Positions 1 through 5,108 of a stretch of DNA of 5,108 bases are shown one piece after another (the first letter of the stretch is position 1; every line of letters starts with the position of its first letter). The DNA lies in contig JABHYP010000164.1 in NCBI GenBank assembly GCA_018656855.1, positions 1 through 5,108 of the forward strand. Direction: 5' to 3'. Below the pieces are notes generated by a model, which saw only the letters and a program-made list of their open reading frames with translations, had not been told where the DNA came from and searched no databases. Both the position numbers and the translations under genes were made by a program. The stretch comes from Candidatus Latescibacterota bacterium (GTDB taxonomy: Bacteria > Latescibacterota > Latescibacteria > Latescibacterales > Latescibacteraceae).

Positions 1-304
1 TCTCACGCCTGCTAATCCGATATGAGCCTATGAAATCAAACGGTATTCGTTCAAGGTCGGGGCCGAAAGGCGACAGATTTCGCAGCGGAACACCGTCGAG
101 CCTTACTCTGAATCCGGTTCCGGGCGATGAGCAAAGGTACGGGTATGCGCCCATACCAAACGCACTATAAACAAATAATGATATTCCGCTATCTTTCGAA
201 ATTAAATCAGCGGCAGTCCATTTCGGAACCGACAATTCTTCCGGGATGGATTCCGTAGCGAAAAAAAATTGGCATAAGATTGCCGCAAGAATTCCACAAC
301 GCAT
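1..304 (-). CDS. Secreted protein with TonB-receptor plug-like domain (partial, 3' end beyond window)
   Basis: The visible part is 101 codons of an open frame that leaves the window at its left edge. Residues 1-16 look like a Sec signal peptide: Arg2, then a hydrophobic run (GILAAILCQFFFA), with no clear lipobox. Residues 30-99 resemble the plug domain of TonB-dependent outer-membrane receptors. There is a DLISKDSGISLFV stretch (33-45, like 'dlLsk.pGv.v'), then VRLDGVPL (67-74), then DLERIPFDFIGSYRISR (83-99, like 'dl..IP...Ie.iev.r'). That would place it in the outer membrane or periplasm. No TonB box or carboxypeptidase-like N-terminal domain precedes the plug, which is unusual for a full receptor. 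The start at 304 is preferred because AGGA lies 6 nt upstream (311-314). An in-frame ATG at 325 is possible but its AGG is 11 nt away. The gene begins 36 bp after the DUF362 stop, so the two are probably cotranscribed. Whether a beta-barrel follows cannot be seen. Confidence 0.7.
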   Translation of the reverse strand, partial: MRCGILAAILCQFFFATESIPEELSVPKWTAADLISKDSGISLFVYSAFGMGAYPYLCSSPGTGFRVRLDGVPLRNLSPFGPDLERIPFDFIGSYRISRRE

Positions 305-340
305 GTATTTTCCTACAATACTCATTCTTTTATCAGCCTT

Positions 341-1414
341 TTAATCTTTCCACGCTTCACGCCATCTTAGCTGAACCGGATAATTGCTGTGCGGTTTAAA
401 CCGGCGTACATGCAATGATGGATCATCACCAATATATTCAATCATTTCAAGGTCGGCAACTCCCAACCCTCTCTCATGAGCCAGACATAAAAAACCAACC
501 GACATTGGATCAAAGCCCATCATGTGCGCCATTACGGCATCACACGCAATCGGATCGGTGCCGGCCACCGCAACTCCCATTTTTACAGGTGTTCCGCTGC
601 TTCCGGGGCCTTCTCCCTCCATCGCCTCAAATGCGTCGATGACTGCAACATCGGGCATTAGAACCTCGCCGAGACGAACGATATTCTCCGATATGGCACG
701 TACCTGTGAAAGCAGCCCCGGAGTTGCGCCTTTATACTGCCATTTTTCAAGTATTCTCCAGAAACGCGCAATCCTGAAAACTATCGCCGATGCAATCTTT
801 ATCACCCAAGAGTGATCCTCTATCACATTCCACATTTTTTCACCAGCCCGTTCCGCAAAAGCGCCTAATTGGAGACCGTGCATACGCGGCCGTTTGACTC
901 TTTTCAGGCATCCCATCATATTTTTGAGTGAAAGTGTAACCATTGCGGCATCATGGGTTTTCGCTACCGCAACCGATATGATTGTATCGGCTTGAGCGGC
1001 AATATCCGAATACTCTATCTTATGAGTTTTTCTGGCTTCTGTAACAAGCTCGATTTCGTTACTGTAACTATCCCTGTTAAGATCGACAAGCTCAATATTA
1101 TAATCACCGGCGAGTTCACGAAATCCGAAATTATCTAATGCCTGGCGTGTTGAGCGTGAAGCGCCCTCCCCTATTGTTACCGAATCCATAGAAATACCTT
1201 CATCGCGAAGTAAATCCAGCACAGGCCGTACCGCCCCGGCCTGTGTAGAGGCAAGCTTATTCACCGAGGAAAGGAAATTCGGCTTGATAAGCACTCTGCC
1301 CCTGATCTTTGCCACGATATCTTCTCTGACAAGCTCAATTGCCTTTCCTACTGTTTCTTCACGTGTGCTTCCTGAGGCGATGGCAACCCTAGGTTTCTTC
1401 GTTTTATTCTCCAT
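341..1414 (-). CDS. DUF362 domain-containing protein
   Basis: This 357-residue protein matches the DUF362 family along its length. Visible hallmarks are RVAIASG at the N-terminus (9-15), VLIKPNF (41-47), GEGAS (82-86), KTHDAAMVTLSLKNMMGCL (152-170), VIDAFEAMEGEGP (258-270) and GTDPIACDAVMAHMMGFDP (285-303). The family has no settled biochemical role. Some members are annotated as iron-sulfur proteins because they carry an attached ferredoxin domain, but no CxxCxxC cluster occurs here. No signal peptide is visible, so it is probably cytoplasmic. Residues about 181-235 form a hydrophobic and basic segment (WVIKIASAIVFRIARFWRIL, 203-222) that may be an amphipathic helix or a membrane-contacting insertion. 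The ATG at 1414 is the only sensible start, since the conserved fold begins at residue 9, but no Shine-Dalgarno precedes it. Its own promoter lies at 1533-1561, and the plug-domain gene follows closely. Family assignment is firm; function is unknown. Confidence 0.9.
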   Translation of the reverse strand: MENKTKKPRVAIASGSTREETVGKAIELVREDIVAKIRGRVLIKPNFLSSVNKLASTQAGAVRPVLDLLRDEGISMDSVTIGEGASRSTRQALDNFGFRELAGDYNIELVDLNRDSYSNEIELVTEARKTHKIEYSDIAAQADTIISVAVAKTHDAAMVTLSLKNMMGCLKRVKRPRMHGLQLGAFAERAGEKMWNVIEDHSWVIKIASAIVFRIARFWRILEKWQYKGATPGLLSQVRAISENIVRLGEVLMPDVAVIDAFEAMEGEGPGSSGTPVKMGVAVAGTDPIACDAVMAHMMGFDPMSVGFLCLAHERGLGVADLEMIEYIGDDPSLHVRRFKPHSNYPVQLRWREAWKD

Positions 1415-1424
1415 AATTATTAAT

Positions 1425-1441
1425 AAGAATTAAGCATTCTT
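1425..1441 (-). promoter_or_regulatory. Small hairpin in the leader just upstream of the DUF362 start
   Basis: Read on the minus strand, AAGAAT and ATTCTT form a perfect 6-bp stem around a GCTTA loop. It ends about 10 nt before the ATG at 1414, where a Shine-Dalgarno would normally sit. No purine-rich SD core is present between the hairpin and the start codon. The stem is AT-rich and therefore weak, so its role in translation control is only a possibility. Confidence 0.3.
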
Positions 1442-1532
1442 CATTTTATAACATTAAAAATTGAGTATAAAAAATAACTGACATCTTAACCATTCGTTTA
1501 ATTTATTGTTAATACGGAATGCAAAATGAAAC

Positions 1533-1561
1533 ATTATAAGAGAACTCACAACACTTTACAA
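1533..1561 (-). promoter_or_regulatory. Sigma70-type promoter for the DUF362 and plug-protein genes
   Basis: On the minus strand a -35-like TTGTAA (1561-1556) is followed by a 17-nt spacer and a perfect TATAAT -10 (1538-1533). This is the best promoter match in the window and faces the DUF362 gene. Transcription would start near 1526, giving a 5' leader of about 110 nt before the ATG at 1414. The match is by eye; AT-rich gaps produce chance -10 boxes, but the spacing and position support it. Confidence 0.6.
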
Positions 1562-1581
1562 CTCTTCCTTCAAAATTTAAA

Positions 1582-1626
1582 CCGAAAATTACTAAATCCG
1601 GCCAATAATTTTTTCAATTTAATGGC
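1582..1626 (-). terminator. Possible weak terminator region after the AGE-like gene
   Basis: Two imperfect inverted repeats follow the epimerase stop. The first pairs GCCA (1601-1604) with TGGC (1623-1626), plus some inner AT pairs. The second, on the minus strand, is CCGGA/TTCGG within 1582-1601, followed by a mixed TTTAAATTTT tract. Neither is a classic GC-rich stem with a clean U-run. The position between the epimerase stop and the next promoter is right for a terminator, so it is listed at low confidence. Confidence 0.22.
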
Positions 1627-1661
1627 TAATAATTATTATAATTATTCGTAATTTACACTAT

Positions 1662-3032
1662 TTAGGTAAATATCCCTGGGAAAGATGTCGGCTGACCTTG
1701 ATTTTTAATCAAACGGTCAAGACTCAAAATACTCAACATTAAATAACGAGGTTGGTGGAAGTTGCCTTTTCTTTTTGACGGCACGCCATCCCGTTGTACT
1801 TCCCCGCCGAAACGGTTCACCGCCTGGCGCCATACTCCATAGTCTGTGTCGAACGCTTTTATTGTATAGGCCCTCACTCTTTCGTACAAATCCTTTGCTC
1901 TGTGATCCAGAGTATATTCGTAAATATGCATGAGGGCTATCAGGAGTTCGCAGTGGCTCCACATGCTTTTAATACCGTATAGCTTTTTACTGGTGCGGTC
2001 GAGTCCGTCAAAAACATAGAAGTGACCATCCCCAAATCCCTCAAACACATAATCCCATGACATTTCTATGTAACGGATGATTATATTCTTAGCATCCGCA
2101 AACAATTGAGTGTCTTTTGTCCGGAGAGCCTCAAACATGATCATCCACATAGTTTCCACGGAGTGTCCGGTAAACATGTAATCCTCATAGCCGGGAATGC
2201 GCGAGTAGTCGTGCTGGAGATATTCGTTGGTTATACCCAACTGTGGATTGAAGAATTTTTTCATCACGAGTTCTACATGCTGCTCAAGAACACCTTCAAG
2301 TTTACGATTTCTCTGGTGGCTGAGAAGCTGAGTGAGTAATCTGATAATCACCATGGAATGCCCCTGGGATCTGAGGCCGGTTACAGACTTTATCGCAGGA
2401 AGGCCGCCGTAGTTGCCGATACCCTTGTAATTCGCATTGTCATACACTCGTAAAGCCGACCAGATGGTATCATACACCATTTTGCGGTCTTCTTCGTTCT
2501 TGGTAGCCTTGTAAAACTCTGTAAGGCCGTTTGCAATAAAAAGCCATCCGTAAATGTTATCGCTCACTCCTTCTTTGACCCTGCCGTCACGATGGACACG
2601 TTCATACCATGTCCCGGTACCGGCTTTCATGTATTTCACTATGAAATCGCGCGTTTTTTGTGCTATTTCAAGGTGGCGGGAATCCTGGCCGAAGTTATTG
2701 TAAAGAAATGAGTATACCCAGAGTGCGCGCCCCTGGTACCAGTTGTATTTCTCCTCATCGGCAACAGTGCCGTCATCGTTAAGGAGACACATAAATCCGC
2801 CAAATTCCTCATCAAAACCGCCCTTTTCCCAGAAAGGAAGGTATCTGGCAAAAAGACGCTGGTGGTAATCCTCCCTGAGTTCCTCTATCGTCATTCCGGC
2901 GATTGTATCTCCGGAATACGATTCAGTTTCCAGACCTTTTTTCCATGGAAGGCCCTCTCCGCCGCATGATGCCGCAATAGCGCCGGATACTCCCGCCGTA
3001 AGACCTGTTTTCGCGAAAGTACGTCTTTTCAT
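1662..3032 (-). CDS. AGE family epimerase/isomerase, Tat-exported, putative lipoprotein
   Basis: This 456-residue protein is of the N-acylglucosamine 2-epimerase (AGE/RnBP) superfamily, an (alpha/alpha)6-barrel that interconverts sugars such as GlcNAc and ManNAc or aldoses and ketoses. Family blocks in order are FGGFMCLLNDDGT (77-89), NWYQGRALW (97-105), RSQGHSM (221-227), GHSVETMW (289-296), WSHCELLIALMHIYE (358-372) and KGNFHQPR (422-429). His290 and His426 sit where I recall the family's two essential histidines. Residues 1-23 are a twin-arginine signal (RRTFAK at 3-8) ending in AASC, so Cys23 may be lipidated; Ala at -3 makes the lipobox imperfect. The remaining ~395 residues are the usual family length. 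Most AGE enzymes are cytoplasmic, so export is unusual and the substrate may be an external glycan or sugar. Start: AAGGAGG lies 6 nt upstream (3039-3045). The gene follows the oxidoreductase by 68 bp without an obvious terminator, so the two are probably cotranscribed. Substrate unknown. Confidence 0.88.
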   Translation of the reverse strand: MKRRTFAKTGLTAGVSGAIAASCGGEGLPWKKGLETESYSGDTIAGMTIEELREDYHQRLFARYLPFWEKGGFDEEFGGFMCLLNDDGTVADEEKYNWYQGRALWVYSFLYNNFGQDSRHLEIAQKTRDFIVKYMKAGTGTWYERVHRDGRVKEGVSDNIYGWLFIANGLTEFYKATKNEEDRKMVYDTIWSALRVYDNANYKGIGNYGGLPAIKSVTGLRSQGHSMVIIRLLTQLLSHQRNRKLEGVLEQHVELVMKKFFNPQLGITNEYLQHDYSRIPGYEDYMFTGHSVETMWMIMFEALRTKDTQLFADAKNIIIRYIEMSWDYVFEGFGDGHFYVFDGLDRTSKKLYGIKSMWSHCELLIALMHIYEYTLDHRAKDLYERVRAYTIKAFDTDYGVWRQAVNRFGGEVQRDGVPSKRKGNFHQPRYLMLSILSLDRLIKNQGQPTSFPGIFT

Positions 3033-3038
3033 GGCACG

Positions 3039-3045
3039 CCTCCTT
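3039..3045 (-). promoter_or_regulatory. Strong ribosome binding site of the AGE-like gene
   Basis: AAGGAGG on the minus strand stands 6 nt before the ATG at 3032. It fixes the start so that the twin-arginine signal is included, which supports export of the protein. It is the strongest Shine-Dalgarno in the leftward run. Confidence 0.8.
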
Positions 3046-3100
3046 ATTATTCTATAATAGCATAATCAATGGTAGTATTATTAATTGTATTTATATTCCT

Positions 3101-4465
3101 TTAATCAATGTTCCCATCATAAATTGTTTCTGTTTCTGTAACTCCATTAGCATCTGTAAAAGTTAATGTTATGCCGTTATTTATATCTAACTTGCAAGAA
3201 GCATCGGGAATGAGTTTACTTTTAAGAAGATCCTGGTTTTTCCATACAGAGGCGTTCCCCGCTTCGATTACCGCGCAGGGTAGAATTTGTGATCTTCCAT
3301 CTATAAATGTTCCACTTACATCTTCCGGTGAAGTATTTTTCCGTAACACGCGGGCTGCTGATGTTATAAAAGCTAAAATTGCATCCATCCCATAACCGCT
3401 GTAACTGTCAGGCAAGCTGTTGTGAAGAGAATACACTTTCCTGAAAAAATGTGTGTTAGCGGTCCGTTGAGAAAGTTTTCCCTGCTGTCCTCCGGGCGGA
3501 TTCTTACCGATCCAGTATAAAAGTCCCCTGTTCTGCTGGTCCGATTCGATTTTTCCATTGGCGCCAACGATCTCATGTCCCTGATTCACGACCATACCAC
3601 AGAATTCTTCCGGTGTAATCCAGTTGTTCTCAAAGACAACTTTTGCTCCGTTATCGTAGACGACATCGACAACGGTTGAATCAATTGCATCGATCCCGTA
3701 ACGTTCACGCAGTAGATTCTTCTGGCCATGTCCGCTTACGTAGACGGGAGTCATAGTACGGTTTCCAGCGTTATCAGCGCCGTACACGTTCTGGAAGAGT
3801 GAAATCCAGTGAATACCAACGTAGCTGAAAGGAGTGGCATACACGGTTCCTTTTTTGCCTTCTTCGGCAACCCACTTGAAGGTGGAAGTAGAGACATCGA
3901 GCGGTTCTTCTAGATATGCCCGTGCGTAATTAATCGGGCCTATTTTGGGAAGAAGCTCGCGAGCTATATAAAGATGGTCGGGATCGTATTCCTTGTGATT
4001 GTCGCTGCCGAGGAGCAATCCCTGTTTTTCAGCCTCAGTCACGAGTTTCATAGCCTCGTCGACATGGAGAGCAAGCGGCTTTTCGCATAGCACATGTACG
4101 CCGCGTTTAAGCGCATAAATAGCGGGATTAAAATGTTTGTCGTCCGGTGTGGCTACAACAAGTATATCCGGTTTCACATCGTTGATAATATTCTCCCACG
4201 GTGTTTCACCAAAATAAGTTCTCGGGCGTTTCCCTGTTGCTTCCTCATACTGTTCAGCCGCTTTTTCCGCGGAAGTTTTACTTCTGGCCCCAACGGCGGC
4301 CATTTCGAATTCTATTTCCGCAAGTTCACGTGCAAGATGCGCATATCCAACACGTCCGAGAAATGGTGAAACGCCATATTTTACAATGCATTCAATACTT
4401 CTTGCAACTTCATGAGAACCGAACATCCCAAAACCGGTCTGAGCAATGGTGATCTTATCAGTCAA
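3101..4465 (-). CDS. Gfo/Idh/MocA family NAD(P)-dependent oxidoreductase
   Basis: This 454-residue protein is of the family that oxidises or reduces sugars and cyclitols with NAD(P). The N-terminal Rossmann fold shows the dinucleotide loop GFGMFG (11-16), then VVATPDDKH (103-111), and the family signature CEKPLAL (127-133) with the expected catalytic Lys129. The second domain contains YVGIHW (215-220), whose His219 fits the usual active-site histidine. No signal peptide is present, so it should be cytoplasmic. It is longer than the common 330-400 residues; extra length lies around 302-345 (Gly/Gln-rich, GKNPPGGQQGK) and in the C-terminal tail (about 410-454). The start is TTG at 4465: AAGGA lies 6 nt upstream, while the nearby ATG at 4470 is in another frame and stops after three codons. 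It heads the leftward run with the exported epimerase-like protein 68 bp downstream. The exact sugar substrate cannot be told. Confidence 0.92.
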   Translation of the reverse strand: MTDKITIAQTGFGMFGSHEVARSIECIVKYGVSPFLGRVGYAHLARELAEIEFEMAAVGARSKTSAEKAAEQYEEATGKRPRTYFGETPWENIINDVKPDILVVATPDDKHFNPAIYALKRGVHVLCEKPLALHVDEAMKLVTEAEKQGLLLGSDNHKEYDPDHLYIARELLPKIGPINYARAYLEEPLDVSTSTFKWVAEEGKKGTVYATPFSYVGIHWISLFQNVYGADNAGNRTMTPVYVSGHGQKNLLRERYGIDAIDSTVVDVVYDNGAKVVFENNWITPEEFCGMVVNQGHEIVGANGKIESDQQNRGLLYWIGKNPPGGQQGKLSQRTANTHFFRKVYSLHNSLPDSYSGYGMDAILAFITSAARVLRKNTSPEDVSGTFIDGRSQILPCAVIEAGNASVWKNQDLLKSKLIPDASCKLDINNGITLTFTDANGVTETETIYDGNID

Positions 4466-4471
4466 GCATCT

Positions 4472-4476
4472 TCCTT
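4472..4476 (-). promoter_or_regulatory. Ribosome binding site that decides the TTG start of the oxidoreductase
   Basis: AAGGA on the minus strand lies 6 nt before TTG at 4465, the spacing used by the ATG-started neighbours. The overlapping ATG at 4470-4468 reads only Met-Leu-Asp-stop, so TTG is the functional start. Confidence 0.7.
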
Positions 4477-4517
4477 ATATTTTAAGTTTTTATTTTATTA
4501 AATGTTGTAAAGTTATT

Positions 4518-4547
4518 ATTACACCACGTTCATATTACAAATAACAA
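4518..4547 (-). promoter_or_regulatory. Candidate promoter for the oxidoreductase-epimerase pair
   Basis: On the minus strand TTGTTA (4547-4542) and TGTAAT (4523-4518) are separated by 18 nt, giving 4/6 and 5/6 matches to the sigma70 boxes. Transcription would begin near 4510 and leave a leader of about 45 nt. The region is very AT-rich, so a chance match is quite possible. Confidence 0.3.
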
Positions 4548-4740
4548 AAAAACATACTATCTTGCAAGTATCTATTTCATCACTCCGGAATCAATTCTTA
4601 CCGGGAAACTCTTATGCTACTTCGTGGCACAATGAAAAATATTGACAATATACATTATGTAAAGAGTAAAGAGTTAAATCTGGAATTATGAATCTATTGT
4701 CGGGATAAAATACGAAAAACATTCATTTACCGCTTTCAAT

Positions 4741-4746
4741 TATAAT
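4741..4746 (+). promoter_or_regulatory. Possible -10 box for the glycosyltransferase
   Basis: A perfect TATAAT lies about 70 nt before the TTG start at 4815, but no recognisable -35 is found 16-18 nt upstream and there is no extended -10 TG. It may be the glycosyltransferase promoter, or only chance in AT-rich DNA. Confidence 0.22.
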
Positions 4747-4802
4747 TTTTTTATTGCCATGTCTGAAATTGAAGCTATTTTGTCTAAGTGATTTATTTCA
4801 AG

Positions 4803-4808
4803 AGGAGG
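4803..4808 (+). promoter_or_regulatory. Ribosome binding site that decides the TTG start of the glycosyltransferase
   Basis: AGGAGG is placed exactly 6 nt before the TTG at 4815. The first in-frame ATG, at 4830, is 21 nt from this site and therefore too far, and a GTG at 4788 has no SD. The start codon is thus TTG. Confidence 0.8.
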
Positions 4809-4814
4809 AAGCTT

Positions 4815-5108
4815 TTGAATTTTGAGTGGATGGAAGATATACGGTGGCTGAAGAAAACCAAGGAAACCATCGCTTTTCGGCACAAGGCGGGTGATATACT
4901 CAGCTTTGCCCCCAAGCTTGGTCTTATTCCCAAACCAGGCGGCAGGAAACCCGGCATAAGCGTTCTTATGCGCCTGAAAAACGAAGCGCAATGGATAGAG
5001 CTTGCCATTCGGTCCCTTGCACCGTTCGTGGAGCAGTTCAGTATTGTTGACAACGGTTCCACTGACGGGACGCCTGAAATTATCAAAAGGGTTGCCGGTG
5101 AGTTATCA
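4815..5108 (+). CDS. Glycosyltransferase family 2 protein (partial, 3' end beyond window)
   Basis: The 98 visible codons begin a GT-A fold glycosyltransferase of family 2, which transfers a sugar from a nucleotide-sugar donor, usually for surface polysaccharide, lipid or protein glycosylation. After an N-terminal stretch of about 46 mostly charged residues the family start is clear: GISVLMRLKNEAQWIELAIRSL (47-68), then FSIVDNGSTDGTPEII (75-90). Asp79 of the DNGSTDGT motif is expected to bind the nucleotide; the DxD metal motif would come later, outside the window. No signal peptide or membrane segment is seen in this part. The TTG start is set by AGGAGG 6 nt upstream; ATG at 4830 would lose five residues and the SD spacing. 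The gene is divergent from the oxidoreductase and may begin another operon to the right. Family is secure; acceptor and donor are unknown. Confidence 0.9.
   Translation, partial: MNFEWMEDIRWLKKTKETIAFRHKAGDILSFAPKLGLIPKPGGRKPGISVLMRLKNEAQWIELAIRSLAPFVEQFSIVDNGSTDGTPEIIKRVAGELS

Larger units (their letters stand above)
1415..1661. other. AT-rich intergenic region between AGE-like and DUF362 genes
   Basis: This 247-bp gap contains no convincing ORF. In transcription order on the minus strand it holds two imperfect hairpins near the epimerase stop (1582-1626), a sigma70-like promoter (1533-1561), and a leader of roughly 110 nt with an AAGAAT/ATTCTT hairpin before the DUF362 ATG. A 12-bp AT palindrome (TAATAATTATTA) lies at 1627-1638. 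The arrangement suggests a boundary between two leftward transcription units. Confidence 0.6.
4466..4814. other. Divergent AT-rich intergenic region
   Basis: These 349 bp separate the leftward oxidoreductase from the rightward glycosyltransferase and should carry promoters for both. Contents seen: a candidate minus-strand promoter (4518-4547), an 8-bp palindrome CTTGCAAG (4561-4568), a perfect plus-strand TTGACA (4642-4647) without a matching -10, two tandem TAAAGAG copies (4660-4673), and a plus-strand TATAAT (4741-4746) without a good -35. No RNA gene or convincing small protein was recognised; a 25-codon ORF at 4614-4691 lacks support. Confidence 0.6.

Noticed and set aside
522..815. 97-codon plus-strand ORF inside the DUF362 gene
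   Set aside because: Antisense shadow of a frame with conserved DUF362 blocks; low-complexity Ser/Thr/Pro composition and no RBS.
1627..1646. AT palindrome TAATAATTATTA and adjoining ATAATTATT as an operator or terminator
   Set aside because: Pure A/T palindromes are common by chance in such AT-rich gaps; no GC stem or U-run.
3033..3100. Separate promoter between the oxidoreductase and AGE-like genes
   Set aside because: AT-rich hexamers occur, but none is paired with a -35 at proper spacing; cotranscription is simpler.
4561..4568. CTTGCAAG palindrome as a regulator site
   Set aside because: Only 8 bp, does not extend on either side, and the same octamer occurs inside the oxidoreductase gene at about 3190-3197.
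4614..4691. 25-codon plus-strand ORF (starts MLLRGTMKN) in the divergent gap
   Set aside because: Only a weak GGGA upstream, no recognisable protein features, and such short ORFs are expected by chance.
4740..4991. 83-codon minus-strand ORF overlapping the glycosyltransferase start
   Set aside because: Antisense to recognisable coding sequence, no family motif seen, and it ends in the AT-rich gap.
4793..5086. 97-codon minus-strand ORF opposite the glycosyltransferase
   Set aside because: The plus-strand frame has clear family 2 motifs (LKNEAQWIE, DNGSTDGT) and an SD; the antisense frame resembles nothing and has no SD.
1..5108. CRISPR array, tRNA/rRNA genes, transposase, integrase or defence genes
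   Set aside because: No regularly spaced repeats, no tRNA-like cloverleaf or rRNA sequence recognised, and all long ORFs are accounted for by metabolic or envelope families.

Overview
The window is a bacterial chromosomal fragment with compact genes of moderate GC separated by AT-rich gaps. Four genes, one of them partial, read leftward, and one partial gene reads rightward from the right end. A Tat-type lipoprotein signal and a TonB-receptor-like plug domain point to a Gram-negative (diderm) bacterium. A lineage such as the FCB/PVC-type sugar degraders would fit, but the phylum cannot be fixed from this sequence.

Layout from right to left. A family 2 glycosyltransferase starts at a TTG at 4815 and runs off the right edge. 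A 349-bp AT-rich divergent gap (4466-4814) separates it from a cytoplasmic Gfo/Idh/MocA-type NAD(P)-dependent sugar oxidoreductase (TTG start, 4465 to 3101). After 68 bp comes an AGE-family (N-acylglucosamine 2-epimerase-like) protein with a twin-arginine signal and a candidate lipobox (3032 to 1662). A 247-bp AT-rich gap (1415-1661) holds a weak terminator-like hairpin and a good sigma70-type promoter (TTGTAA-17-TATAAT). This promoter drives a DUF362 protein (1414 to 341). The DUF362 gene is closely followed by a secreted protein that begins a TonB-dependent-receptor plug-like domain and runs off the left edge (304 to 1).

How the genes may work together (inference): the oxidoreductase and epimerase look like a two-gene sugar-modifying unit. 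The epimerase fold is apparently exported while the dehydrogenase stays inside. The DUF362 and plug-protein genes form a second unit that could be linked to envelope uptake or assembly. The divergent glycosyltransferase suggests a surface-glycan or sugar-related neighbourhood. The substrates are not readable from the sequence.

Four of the five genes have a Shine-Dalgarno core exactly 6 nt from the start codon, which fixes the two TTG starts. The DUF362 gene is the exception: it has no Shine-Dalgarno, and a small hairpin lies upstream of its ATG. No tRNA, rRNA, CRISPR array, insertion sequence or other mobile element was seen. No established defence or other named system is present. The most unusual points are the exported AGE-fold enzyme and the structured, SD-less leader of the DUF362 gene.
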